Both the position numbers and the translations under genes were made by a program. Source: Arthrobacter sp. zg-Y238 (GTDB taxonomy: Bacteria; Actinomycetota; Actinomycetes; Actinomycetales; Micrococcaceae). Taken from it: a stretch of 64,000 nt of DNA. Below the pieces are notes generated by a model, which worked only from the letters and a program-made list of their open reading frames with translations, had not been told where the DNA came from and made no database searches. The stretch covers positions 1 to 64,000 of the forward strand of contig NZ_JANFLU010000001.1 of the NCBI RefSeq assembly GCF_024385525.1, given 5' to 3'. Positions 45,912-53,573 of this stretch are shown piece after piece; position 1 is the first letter of the stretch; the number at the start of each line of letters is the position of its first letter.

Positions 45912-46766
45912 GTGACGCGGCATCCGCAGCAGTCGCTGTACCGCACCTTCCCGTTTGTCTCCTACCTCCGCGTCTACGAGCCGCTGGACGCCTTTGATGA
46001 CAGCCAGCAGCTGGCAATCATGGAGCAGCGCGCCCGCGGACGCCACGAAACCGAGGTCCTGGAACGCACGGACGCCGTCCGCCGGCTGGTCCGGGTGGTC
46101 TCAGACCCCTTCCCGCACAACGCCACGGACTTGGTCCGGGTGCTGCATTATCCGGCGCAGGAAGGGGTCACCAACCGGTTGTACTGCCCCAACCAGCTGG
46201 CCGTGCGCACCTCCCTGGCGGCGGAATCCCTGGGCGAGTCCATCCGCGGCCCCCTGGTGGACGTGCTGGTCCCGGAAGTAGCCCGCGAGGCCCACGCCGC
46301 GCGGCTGGATCCGGATTCCTTTGCCGACTCGCTGGCGAAGCTCCACACCCGCTCCGCCACCTGGGGCGTGCCCTTCGGCTGGTTTGTCCTGCTGCACGAA
46401 GAGGACCACACCGAGGTGGTGGAGGATGACGGCCATGTCCAGACCGTCCGCCTCTCCGCGCCGGTGCTGCAGTGTATTGACCGGGCGCGCGCAGCCTCGG
46501 CCGCCCTGGCCATAGCCGCTCCGGAACTGGACCTGCTGGATGAACTGGCCGAGCTGACCGCCTGGCTGGAGGTCTTTGACCCGGACGCCGTGCTGGAACT
46601 GGACTACGGCCCGGTGGCGGACCTCGTCTTCCCGGACGACTCCCCTTCCGACGTGCGGCTGGGAATCGAGTCCCTGGCCGACGGCGACATGACCGGCGCT
46701 GCGGCCGCGTACCGCCGGCTGGCGTCGCGGTGGATTCCCATCCGGCAGCTGGCCAGGGCCTCCTAG
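45912..46766 (+). CDS. Conserved protein of unknown function, cotranscribed with xth
   Basis: 284 aa, no known domain recognised. The start SLYRTFPFVSYLRVYEPLDAF recurs next to xth in relatives as I recall. The middle has YCPNQLAVRTSLAAESLGES and TWGVPFGWFVLLHEEDHTEV; the C-terminal part is TPR-like (SLADGDMTGAAAAYRRLASRWIPI). Soluble, acidic. GTG at 45912, 2 bp after the xth stop. Confidence 0.7.
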   Translation: MTRHPQQSLYRTFPFVSYLRVYEPLDAFDDSQQLAIMEQRARGRHETEVLERTDAVRRLVRVVSDPFPHNATDLVRVLHYPAQEGVTNRLYCPNQLAVRTSLAAESLGESIRGPLVDVLVPEVAREAHAARLDPDSFADSLAKLHTRSATWGVPFGWFVLLHEEDHTEVVEDDGHVQTVRLSAPVLQCIDRARAASAALAIAAPELDLLDELAELTAWLEVFDPDAVLELDYGPVADLVFPDDSPSDVRLGIESLADGDMTGAAAAYRRLASRWIPIRQLARAS

Positions 46767-46771
46767 GGCTC

Positions 46772-47383
46772 CTAGCGGACCCGGTCCTCGCGGTTGAAGC
46801 GCAGCCGGCGTCCGGCCTCCAGGCTCAGCAGCACCGGTGTCTGGTGTCCGAGGACGGTGTCCAGGGTTTCCACCAGGGCTGTGGCGTCGGCAGCAATCAG
46901 GTGCGGGGCGGCTCCCTGCCGGGGGGTAATCCGCACGCGCAGGGCGCTGCGCCCCTTCACCGAGTAGGTGCTGACCGCGGAGGCTGCAACGTCCGGGTTC
47001 TCCGAAAGGGCGCTGCGCAGGGCCTGCTCGGCCACGGTTCCGCTGATCGCGACCCGGCCGGGGGCGCCGTCGTCGTCGTACTCGGAGAGAAGTGTTCCCG
47101 TCCGCCCGCCGCCCTGGCCGGCCATCCACACCGCCATCAGCACGATGCCCAGGAAGCTAAGCACGGCAAGGGCCACCCAGATCCAGCTGCCGCCGCCCCC
47201 GGGCAGTGCCGTGGCGGAGAGCGTGGCAGCGATGACCTGCCCGGCATCGGCTGCGAACCCGTGCCAGGCCCGTGCCGCAGCAGGCCAGGCGGAAATGAGC
47301 ACCAGCCCGGCGCCGATGCACATCAGCACGAGCCCAAGAAGCCCAAGCAGGAAACGGTTCAGTGCCCGCGGTGTGGCATTCAC
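46772..47383 (-). CDS. AmaP-like membrane protein of the Asp23 cluster
   Basis: 203 aa with two N-terminal spans (about residues 10-31 and 67-90), then a cytoplasmic domain that begins GRVAISGTVAEQALRSAL and has the KGRSALRVRITPRQGA strand pattern of Asp23-anchoring AmaP proteins. In staphylococci AmaP holds Asp23 at the membrane. It is the last gene of the five-gene set; its start overlaps the previous stop by 4 bp. Confidence 0.75.
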   Translation of the reverse strand: MNATPRALNRFLLGLLGLVLMCIGAGLVLISAWPAAARAWHGFAADAGQVIAATLSATALPGGGGSWIWVALAVLSFLGIVLMAVWMAGQGGGRTGTLLSEYDDDGAPGRVAISGTVAEQALRSALSENPDVAASAVSTYSVKGRSALRVRITPRQGAAPHLIAADATALVETLDTVLGHQTPVLLSLEAGRRLRFNREDRVR

Positions 47384-47967
47384 TGTCCAATCACCCCGGC
47401 TTCGGCGACCCGTACGCGGACGGCCGGCTGCGGATCCAGTTTGGTCAGCAGCAACTCGTCCTCCACTGCACCCCGCACCGCCTCGGCATCCACGGGAGTG
47501 CCCGACGTCGGGCGGATCTGCACCTCCACCAGGGTCCTTCCCACCGTGACGAGCACCTGCTGCGGCGTGACGTCAGCGCGCATCCGGGCGCACCGGGCCA
47601 ACGACGCGGCCAGGACTTCGCCGTCCACGACGACGGCGGCACGCGGGTTGGGCAGCGCATAACGGGCGCGGCGTCCGGGCAGCACGGCCGGCAGGAAGAA
47701 CAGCAGGCCGGCAAGGAAGATCAGCGCGCCGGACAACCCGAGGATCAACGGGTCCGAGCCTGCGGGAAGGTCCGCCAGCCACCGCCCGAAGGTAGGCGGA
47801 TCGATCAGCCACGCCTCCTGGCCCAGCGCCTGGAGCACGGATTCCAGCAGGACGTACGCAAAAAAGAGAATGCCAAGGACGGCAGCAAAGGCCGATGCGG
47901 CAGTGCGGGCTGAATGGGTTTCCCGTCGGAGGATTCTGTTGGTTACGTCCAGGTCCGCCTGCTTCAT
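47380..47967 (-). CDS. DUF6286 membrane protein of the Asp23 cluster
   Basis: 195 aa with two spans (about residues 25-47 and 74-94) and a C-terminal AmaP-like beta/alpha domain (PRAAVVVDGEVLAASLARCARMRADV). The family DUF6286 is known beside Asp23 genes in actinobacteria. 4-bp overlaps at both ends show tight coupling in the operon. Function unknown. Confidence 0.8.
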   Translation of the reverse strand: MKQADLDVTNRILRRETHSARTAASAFAAVLGILFFAYVLLESVLQALGQEAWLIDPPTFGRWLADLPAGSDPLILGLSGALIFLAGLLFFLPAVLPGRRARYALPNPRAAVVVDGEVLAASLARCARMRADVTPQQVLVTVGRTLVEVQIRPTSGTPVDAEAVRGAVEDELLLTKLDPQPAVRVRVAEAGVIGQ

Positions 47968-48353
47968 TGCACCCGCCTTCCTTCAACCGGCAGCGCGCCG
48001 GTGATGCGGATGTCGACACGGGAAAGACGGGACCCGGTAAGGTCTGCCACCCGTCGGAGCAGGACCGGTTTGGCGGCGTGTGCGCGCTCCCAGACTGTCC
48101 CGCCGGCGTGCTGCAGCATGGCCGGTGTAAGGGCCTGCAGCGGTGGCAGGGCGATGGGCAGGGATACCGAGAGCGCCAGCAGCCCGCGGTCATCGGTCCA
48201 CTGCACGCGCACCTGCTGTGCCGGCACGCCGAAGTATTCGGACGCGGCGGCCTTGGCGGTGCTGGTCAGCGCCTGGGTACTGATCCGGTTATGCCCGGCC
48301 AGCCCCGCCCCGGTCTGGATCGCCGGAGGCGCGGTCATCCCGGCGGCGCTCAC
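47964..48353 (-). CDS. Asp23-related short protein
   Basis: 129 aa. The part RISTQALTSTAKAAASEYFGVPAQQVRVQWTDDRGLLALSVSLPI has the Asp23/Gls24 helix-strand order, followed by a second helix and strand ending SRVDIRITGALP. Start is the GTG at 48353 that overlaps the upstream stop (GTGA); an ATG at 48338 is the alternative. Probably a partner of the Asp23 protein at 48606. Confidence 0.65.
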   Translation of the reverse strand: MSAAGMTAPPAIQTGAGLAGHNRISTQALTSTAKAAASEYFGVPAQQVRVQWTDDRGLLALSVSLPIALPPLQALTPAMLQHAGGTVWERAHAAKPVLLRRVADLTGSRLSRVDIRITGALPVEGRRVQ

Positions 48354-48541
48354 GAAGAGGAGCGGCGGCCGGTCAGCGCATCGGAAACGCTGCGGAAGTC
48401 GATCTTGCCTTCTGCAGCGCGGCCCAGCAGCGCTCCGACTGCAATGAACAGGGCGGTCAGCAGAAAGCCCCAAAAATCGAATATCAGTGCGGCGAAAGCC
48501 AATACGGCCCCGACTGCCATTCCCACCACTGTTGGTTTCAT
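48350..48541 (-). CDS. DUF2273-like small membrane protein
   Basis: 63 aa with two closely spaced hydrophobic spans (VVGMAVGAVLAFAALIF and GFLLTALFIAVGALLG) and a short polar tail. Such two-span proteins (DUF2273) accompany Asp23 genes. ATG at 48541 with AGGGGA; the frame upstream is open but not coding. It overlaps the next gene by 4 bp. Confidence 0.75.
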   Translation of the reverse strand: MKPTVVGMAVGAVLAFAALIFDFWGFLLTALFIAVGALLGRAAEGKIDFRSVSDALTGRRSSS

Positions 48542-48605
48542 TTCCCCTGCCTTAATACCTGCTCCACATAACCCGGTGCGTCCTGCGAGGAACGTGCTTT
48601 GAAGC

Positions 48606-49100
48606 CTATACCGCTTTCGCGCCGCCAACCGGTGCGGTACCGGCTGGATCGGTGGGAAGGTGTACGTCCGAGATTTCCACGTTAACTTCCACCACGCGAA
48701 GGCCCACGAGTTTCTCCACGGCACCGTAGACCGCGGCACGGACATTGTTGGCGACGACCATCAGTGCATTGCCGTAGACGGCGATCAAGCTGATATCGAC
48801 GGCAACTTCCCGTTCGCCGACTTCCACGTGCACACCGGAGGTGGCGCTCGTTCCGCCGACGGCGTCGCGGACGGCACCCAGCGCCCGCCCCGAACTGTTG
48901 CCGAGGTTGAAGACGCCCGGAACTGCCCGGGCAGCAATCGCCGCAACCTTGGCCACGGCCTGCTCGCTGATGGAATTGCGGCCGCCGATCGCGGCGGCAT
49001 CACCGGCACCGGCCACGGCGTGCGCCGGGCTTGCCGGCGCGGGGGCGAGTGGTGCCGCAGTGACGGGAGCGTTCGCTGATGTGTTCCGGGGCTCATCCAT
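48606..49100 (-). CDS. Asp23/Gls24 family envelope stress response protein
   Basis: 164 aa, first gene of the cluster. A ~45-residue Ala/Pro-rich N-terminus is followed by the Asp23 domain: ISEQAVAKVAAIAARAVPGVFNLG, a strand with GVHVEVGEREVAVDISLIAVYG, and RAAVYGAVEKLVGLRVVEVNVEI. Members form membrane-associated polymers and affect cell-wall homeostasis. ATG at 49100, 6 nt after TACGCT on the minus strand, so perhaps leaderless. Next gene starts 64 bp later. Confidence 0.9.
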   Translation of the reverse strand: MDEPRNTSANAPVTAAPLAPAPASPAHAVAGAGDAAAIGGRNSISEQAVAKVAAIAARAVPGVFNLGNSSGRALGAVRDAVGGTSATSGVHVEVGEREVAVDISLIAVYGNALMVVANNVRAAVYGAVEKLVGLRVVEVNVEISDVHLPTDPAGTAPVGGAKAV

Positions 49101-49200
49101 GGGTTCAGCGTATCCCGGCAGCCGGACGTTTTGCAGGGCGCAGCAGCTGGGCTGTCAGCGCTGCGTGCGCGCCGGGCCGGCCGGGCAGCTCCCAACAGGC

Positions 49201-49248
49201 AAAAAGAAAAACCCCGTCCTGTCTCCTGCGAGACAGCTACGGGGTTTT
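49201..49248 (-). terminator. Terminator of the tRNA operon
   Basis: Read on the minus strand: AAAACCCCGT pairs with ACGGGGTTTT and an inner GTCTC/GAGAC stem extends it, followed by a T-rich tail. It lies 4 bp after the tRNA-Phe CCA. Confidence 0.8.
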
Positions 49249-49251
49249 AGC

Positions 49252-49327
49252 TGGTGGCTCCGACCGGCGTCGATCCGGTGACCTTTCGATTTTCAGTCGA
49301 ACGCTCTACCAACTGAGCTACAGAGCC
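49252..49327 (-). tRNA. tRNA-Phe (GAA)
   Basis: Cloverleaf on the minus strand: GGCTCTG/CGGAGCC acceptor, anticodon loop CTGAAAA giving GAA, T arm with GGTCGACGCCGG-type loop, and an encoded CCA. 76 nt with CCA. Last of three tRNA genes in one unit. Confidence 0.95.
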
Positions 49328-49383
49328 TGGCATCATCAACCGATGATCACCGAGATCTTCCAAATCGCTTCAGAAAATCTGAG

Positions 49384-49457
49384 CGACCCTGACGGGACTT
49401 GAACCCGCGACCTCCGCCGTGACAGGGCGGCGCGCTAACCAGCTGCGCTACAGGGCC
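49384..49457 (-). tRNA. tRNA-Asp (GTC)
   Basis: Acceptor GGCCCTG/CAGGGTC, D arm AGCGCAGCTGGTTAGCGC, anticodon GTC in loop CTGTCAC, T loop GTTCAAGTC. CCA is not encoded. 74 nt. Confidence 0.95.
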
Positions 49458-49516
49458 TTGCATTTCACGAGTGTAAACTTTACCAGATTCTCACCGGCTC
49501 ATTTACCACTCCTGAG

Positions 49517-49589
49517 TACCCCCAACGGGATTCGAACCCGTGCCGCCGCCGTGAAAGGGCGGTGTCCTAGGCCGCTAGACGATGGGGGC
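49517..49589 (-). tRNA. tRNA-Glu (TTC)
   Basis: Acceptor GCCCCCA/TGGGGGT, anticodon TTC in loop CTTTCAC, T loop GTTCGAATC. CCA is not encoded. 73 nt. First tRNA after the promoter at 49656-49684. Confidence 0.95.
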
Positions 49590-49655
49590 CAACAGAACAC
49601 ACATGGATTGAAGCGGCTGGTGAACCAGTCGTTTCGCTCCGTTGTGGACTCTAAA

Positions 49656-49684
49656 ACTATAGGGCTTATTTCCGGAATATCCAA
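49656..49684 (-). promoter_or_regulatory. Promoter of the tRNA operon
   Basis: On the minus strand: -35 TTGGAT (49679-49684), 17-bp spacer, -10 TATAGT (49656-49661). It lies about 70 bp before tRNA-Glu and drives Glu-Asp-Phe. Confidence 0.65.
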
Positions 49685-49710
49685 AACGCTTCCGGTGAGG
49701 CCTGCGCCAC

Positions 49711-49716
49711 TACAGT
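49711..49716 (+). promoter_or_regulatory. -10 of the metallopeptidase gene, likely leaderless
   Basis: TACAGT ends 6 nt before the GTG at 49723. Confidence 0.4.
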
Positions 49717-49722
49717 GGAGGG

Positions 49723-50094
49723 GTGCCAATCGAGATGAATCCGGATGAGTTCGACGCCTGCGTGGAAGCCGCCCTCGACTCCATTCCAGCGGACCTGTCC
49801 CGCGCCATGAACAACGTCGCGGTCTTCATTGAGGACGAGTATGTGCCGGGCCCGCACGAAGATCCGGACACGGAACTGCTGGGGGTCTACGAAGGGACCC
49901 CGCTGACCGAGCGGGATTCCTGGTGGGATGCGGGTTCCCTGCCGGACCGGATTGTGGTGTTCCGCGGGCCCTTGCTGCGGATGTGCGACAGCCGGGAGGA
50001 AGTAGTGGACGAGGTCCGCATCACCGTCATCCATGAGGTGGCCCATCACTTCGGCATCGACGACGAGCGGCTGCACGAACTGGGCTGGGGCTAG
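49723..50094 (+). CDS. Zincin-like metallopeptidase-family protein
   Basis: 123 aa with the zinc motif HExxH in VIHEVAHHFGID near the C-terminus. This is a minimal zincin family (one domain, no signal peptide) common in actinobacteria. The centre VAVFIEDEYVPGPHEDPDTELLGVYEG is typical as well. Activity is not proven for the family. GTG 49723 or ATG 49735 could be the start. Confidence 0.88.
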   Translation: MPIEMNPDEFDACVEAALDSIPADLSRAMNNVAVFIEDEYVPGPHEDPDTELLGVYEGTPLTERDSWWDAGSLPDRIVVFRGPLLRMCDSREEVVDEVRITVIHEVAHHFGIDDERLHELGWG

Positions 50095-50097
50095 CCT
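50092..50097 (+). promoter_or_regulatory. -10 of the CDF transporter gene, likely leaderless
   Basis: TAGCCT ends 6 nt before the ATG at 50104. Its TAG is at the same time the stop codon of the metallopeptidase gene. Confidence 0.45.
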
Positions 50098-50103
50098 TTA
50101 AGC

Positions 50104-51033
50104 ATGGGTGAACATCACGGGCACAGCCACGGACTGGGCACAGTCACCGCTACCGGTAAGCACCGGCGGCGCCTCCTGATCGTTTTCCTCATCACCATCT
50201 CGGTGGTCCTGATCCAGGTTGCCGGCGCCCTGCTTTCGGGGTCGCTGGCGCTGCTTGCCGACGCCGGCCACATGCTTTCCGACGCAGCAGGCGTTTCCAT
50301 TGCGCTGTTCGCGGCCTGGATTGCCGCCCGGCCGGCCACAAACCGGCGGACCTACGGCTACCAGCGGGCCGAAGTCCTGGCCGCCTTGGCCAATGCCGTG
50401 CTGCTGATCGTGATTGCCGTAGTGATCTTCGTCGAGGCGGTCCGCCGCCTGGGCAGCGAGCCCGACGTCGACACGGGGCTGATGCTGCCGTTCGCCGTCG
50501 TCGGCGGCCTGGCCAACCTCATTTCCCTGCTGGTCCTGCATGCCGGACGCAAGGAATCCCTGAATGTGCGAGGCGCCTACTTGGAGGTACTGGGGGATCT
50601 CCTGGGCTCGGCTGCCGTGGTGGTTTCCGCCGTCGTCATCATGACCACCGGCTATCAGCAGGCGGACACCTGGGCCTCGTTCCTGATTGCCCTGATGATT
50701 GCCCCGCGGGCCTGGTCGCTGCTGCGGGAAGTGATCGATGTGCTGCTCGAGGCCACCCCGCAGGGCGTGGACGTGGGCATGATCCGCAACCACATTGTGT
50801 CTGTGGACGGGGTGTCCGACGCGCACGACATACACATCTGGACCATCACCTCCGGCGTTCCGGTGTTCTCCGCACACGTGGTGGTGGAGGAGGAGCACCT
50901 CACTCCGGACGGCCTGGACACCGTACTGGACCGGCTGACCAGGTGCCTGAGCAGCCATTTCGACACCGAGCACTGCACCTTCCAGCTGGAGCCCGCCAGC
51001 CATGCCGTGCACGAGGGCCAGCAGCACGCCTAA
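50104..51033 (+). CDS. Cation diffusion facilitator (zinc/cobalt-type) transporter
   Basis: 309-aa divalent-metal/proton antiporter of the CzcD/ZitB type. His-rich N-terminus (GEHHGHSHG), six spans, metal site LADAGHMLSDAAG in span 2 and LEVLGDLLGSAAVV in span 5, and a cytoplasmic C-terminal domain (VDGVSDAHDIHIWTITSG). Its promoter overlaps the upstream gene end. Confidence 0.93.
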   Translation: MGEHHGHSHGLGTVTATGKHRRRLLIVFLITISVVLIQVAGALLSGSLALLADAGHMLSDAAGVSIALFAAWIAARPATNRRTYGYQRAEVLAALANAVLLIVIAVVIFVEAVRRLGSEPDVDTGLMLPFAVVGGLANLISLLVLHAGRKESLNVRGAYLEVLGDLLGSAAVVVSAVVIMTTGYQQADTWASFLIALMIAPRAWSLLREVIDVLLEATPQGVDVGMIRNHIVSVDGVSDAHDIHIWTITSGVPVFSAHVVVEEEHLTPDGLDTVLDRLTRCLSSHFDTEHCTFQLEPASHAVHEGQQHA

Positions 51034-51048
51034 GTACGTGGCAGGCTG

Positions 51049-52053
51049 CTACTCGGCAACCATGGGGCCGAAGTCAGGCCGGTCCAGCAGCCTCGGATCC
51101 TCGTGGTCCGGCACCACCATCAGCGGACCCTTGGCATGGTGCAGCACGCTCTGGCTGGTGGACCCCATCAGCATGCCGGCAAAGCCGCCGCGGCCGCGGG
51201 TGCCCAGCACCAGGAGTTCAACCTTTGCGGTGCGTTCAATCAGGATCTCGCCCGGGGACCCGTCAACCAGTTCAACGGTCATTTCCAGTCCCGGGAAGTG
51301 GCTCTGCAGCCAGTCCCGGCCGGCGTCGAGCTGTTCATGCAGTTCCGCATGCAGCGCCTCGATGTCCAGCGGGGCAGGCACCCAGGCCAGCGAGCCGGTG
51401 AACGGCGGCAGCGCGCACAGAATACGCAGCGGCAGGCCCATACTCCGCGCCTGTTCGGCCGCAACGAGCGATGCGGCGCGGCCCTGTTCCGAGCCGTCCA
51501 CTCCGACGACGACGGCGCGGTGCACGGCATCCGGGTCCGGCGAGTTTGCCGGGGGCCGCACTCCCGAGTCGGGAAGCCGTCCGGCGGTCCGCAGCGGCAC
51601 CACGACGGTAGGGCACTTCGCGTGCGCGGGGAGGGCACTGGAGACCGAACCCAGCAGGCGCCCGACAAAACCGCCGCGGCCGCGTGAACCCACGACCATG
51701 AGGTCTGCATCTTCGGAAAGCTCCAGCAGGACTGCGGCCGCATCTCCGGTCTCCACCCGGGGAATTACTTCAACCCCGTAGTGGCTGATCCGCTCCACGG
51801 CTTCATCCAGCACCTGCTGGGCGCCGTCCCGGATCATTGCGTCATCAACCGTGGTGTAGCCGGCGTCCATGGAGGAAGCGGCGAAAATGGGCACCGTGTA
51901 CGCCGTCACTACGTGCAGCGGGCACTGCCGCCGCCGCGCCTCCCGGGCAGCCCAGAACAGGGCGCAGATGCTTTGGTCGGATCCGTCCACGCCGACGACG
52001 ATGCCCGCAGGCCCCTCAGCGCCGGGCCCTGTACCCCAGGTCGAATCAGTCAT
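51049..52053 (-). CDS. Universal stress protein, two Usp domains
   Basis: 334 aa made of two tandem Usp domains. Each has the ATP-binding start (VVGVDGSDQS; VVVGVDGSEQG) and the G-2x-G-9x-G(S/T) loop (SRGRGGFVGRLLGSVSS; TRGRGGFAGMLMGSTSQ), so ATP binding is expected. ATG at 52053 with AAGGAG. Likely under stress or stationary-phase control, not visible here. Confidence 0.92.
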   Translation of the reverse strand: MTDSTWGTGPGAEGPAGIVVGVDGSDQSICALFWAAREARRRQCPLHVVTAYTVPIFAASSMDAGYTTVDDAMIRDGAQQVLDEAVERISHYGVEVIPRVETGDAAAVLLELSEDADLMVVGSRGRGGFVGRLLGSVSSALPAHAKCPTVVVPLRTAGRLPDSGVRPPANSPDPDAVHRAVVVGVDGSEQGRAASLVAAEQARSMGLPLRILCALPPFTGSLAWVPAPLDIEALHAELHEQLDAGRDWLQSHFPGLEMTVELVDGSPGEILIERTAKVELLVLGTRGRGGFAGMLMGSTSQSVLHHAKGPLMVVPDHEDPRLLDRPDFGPMVAE

Positions 52054-52161
52054 ATGCCGCTCCTTCGGGTCCCCAACCGGCAAGTCCCCTTCCGGCTGTC
52101 GTTGGCAGTAGCGTACCGCGCCGGGTGCCCGGTCACGCTACCGCTGCAGGGCAAGTGCCTA

Positions 52162-52167
52162 TAGGGT
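52162..52167 (+). promoter_or_regulatory. -10 of the 52174 gene, likely leaderless
   Basis: TAGGGT ends 6 nt before the TTG at 52174; no ribosome site. Confidence 0.4.
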
Positions 52168-52173
52168 GCCGCC

Positions 52174-52863
52174 TTGAAGCCTGTGGGGAGGGTTACCAAG
52201 ACCGTCGGAAGGAACGACTGCGTGGATTCTTCTCCGAACGCGCAAACCGGTTCCACTGGGCATGAGGAAACAAAGCAAGATGAAGCGGCAACGGAGCTGA
52301 CCGGGGCCGTGGTGATCGGCTGCGGCCTCAGCGGGTTGGCGGTGGCCACCGAACTATGCCGCCAGGGCGTGGACTCGATAGTGGTCCACGGACCGGCACC
52401 GGCCGCAGCCACCATCAGGGAAGCCGCGGCAGAGCCGGAGGTGTTCCCGGAACGGTTGGAGGTGCTGCGCGTGCTGCACGCCTATGCTGCCAGCCACCGG
52501 CTGGACGTCCGGGAGGATTCCGAAGCGCAGGAAATGACCTTGGCGGCTCCCGCCGGCCTCCTTCCCTCGCCGGCGGCTGCCAGCGGCAAATGGGCCATCC
52601 GCACCGGCAGGGAACTGCTCCTGGCCGACTATGTGGTGCTCACCAGTTGCTCCAGATCGGATCTGCGGAAGCTGGCCCGGGCGCTGGGCGTGGGCGCCGG
52701 ACCGGAAGCAGTGGAGGCGTTGCGTGGAATCGGCGTATATCTGGTCGGCGTCGGCGAAAACCTGCTGCCGTCCCTCCGCGGGCTTATGCGCCAAGCGAAG
52801 GCAGCCGGTGAGGCAATCGCGGACGCGGGGTCACCTGCCCCGCAAGCCCCTACCCAGGGGTGA
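52174..52863 (+). CDS. Rossmann-fold protein resembling a shortened FAD-dependent oxidoreductase
   Basis: 229 aa. VVIGCGLSGLAVATELCRQGVD is a GxGxxG dinucleotide-binding motif (about residues 49-70), and the later part has strand VRE, W.IRTGRELLLADYVVLT, as in flavin monooxygenases. The C-terminal catalytic half of such enzymes is missing: the protein ends after a second GVYLVGVGENLLPSLRGLM motif. It may be a degenerate relic or a small binding protein. TTG start. Confidence 0.6.
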   Translation: MKPVGRVTKTVGRNDCVDSSPNAQTGSTGHEETKQDEAATELTGAVVIGCGLSGLAVATELCRQGVDSIVVHGPAPAAATIREAAAEPEVFPERLEVLRVLHAYAASHRLDVREDSEAQEMTLAAPAGLLPSPAAASGKWAIRTGRELLLADYVVLTSCSRSDLRKLARALGVGAGPEAVEALRGIGVYLVGVGENLLPSLRGLMRQAKAAGEAIADAGSPAPQAPTQG

Positions 52864-52866
52864 GCG

Positions 52867-53463
52867 CTAGTCCTCGCGCAGCCGCCGGCGAACGATCAGG
52901 GCGATCAGCACTGCCACGGCGAGAATCACCACCGCTGCCGGCACGATCACCGGCCACGGGGATCCGGCGTCGTCGGACTGGTTCAGCACCGGGCTTTGAC
53001 TTGCTGCGGGCGGCAGGGGCGCAGCAGTAGACGGAGCGGGGGTGGCGGTGCCGGTGCCGCCGCCTGCCACCGTAAACCCGAATGTCCCCTCGATCGGGTG
53101 GGCGTCAGAGGACACCACGCGCCACTGAACCGTGTAGCTGCCGGCGGGCGCTCCGGTGCGGAGCTGCTGGGTGGCGGTGTTGTCCAGGATCCGCACCGAG
53201 CCCTGCGCCCAGTCTGTTCCGTCCTCATCCAGGACCCGTACCTCGGAGCCGATGGCGGCCGGAACACTCGAAAAGGTCAGCTCCACGGATTCCGGAGCCG
53301 CATCCAGCACCGAGCCGCTGCCCGGAGTGCTGCCCGTCAGTTCATCATGCGCCGCGGCGGGCGGAGCAGATACCAGCAGCACCGCGCAGAGGGCGAGCAG
53401 GAAGACAGCGGCCACGGGGGCGAAAGCTGACCGGGAGAGGTAAGAGCGCACAGAAATCGTCAC
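52867..53463 (-). CDS. CopC-domain copper-binding protein, membrane-anchored
   Basis: 198 aa. Signal peptide ending APPAAAHDEL; the mature N-terminal His is the Cu(II) ligand of CopC proteins. CopC core: SVLDAAPESVELTFSSVPAAIG...VRVLDEDGT, SYTVQWRVVSSDAHPIEGTFGF with the second metal His. A Pro/Thr-rich linker and C-terminal membrane span with RRR follow, so it is anchored. GTG at 53463; TAGGCT lies 6 nt upstream on the minus strand. Confidence 0.9.
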   Translation of the reverse strand: MTISVRSYLSRSAFAPVAAVFLLALCAVLLVSAPPAAAHDELTGSTPGSGSVLDAAPESVELTFSSVPAAIGSEVRVLDEDGTDWAQGSVRILDNTATQQLRTGAPAGSYTVQWRVVSSDAHPIEGTFGFTVAGGGTGTATPAPSTAAPLPPAASQSPVLNQSDDAGSPWPVIVPAAVVILAVAVLIALIVRRRLRED

Positions 53464-53573
53464 CGTTTCAGCCTAACGGAGCGCCGTTCCGGGCACCGCC
53501 ATGTCCGAAACGATAAGATCTAAGTGCAGGATTCCCTCACCATCCCCCCACTGGTCAGTTCAGAGGACGCGTC

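Noticed and set aside
44179-46017. Open frame of 612 codons antisense to nadE and xth
   Set aside because: It runs across two recognised genes and the nadE terminator.
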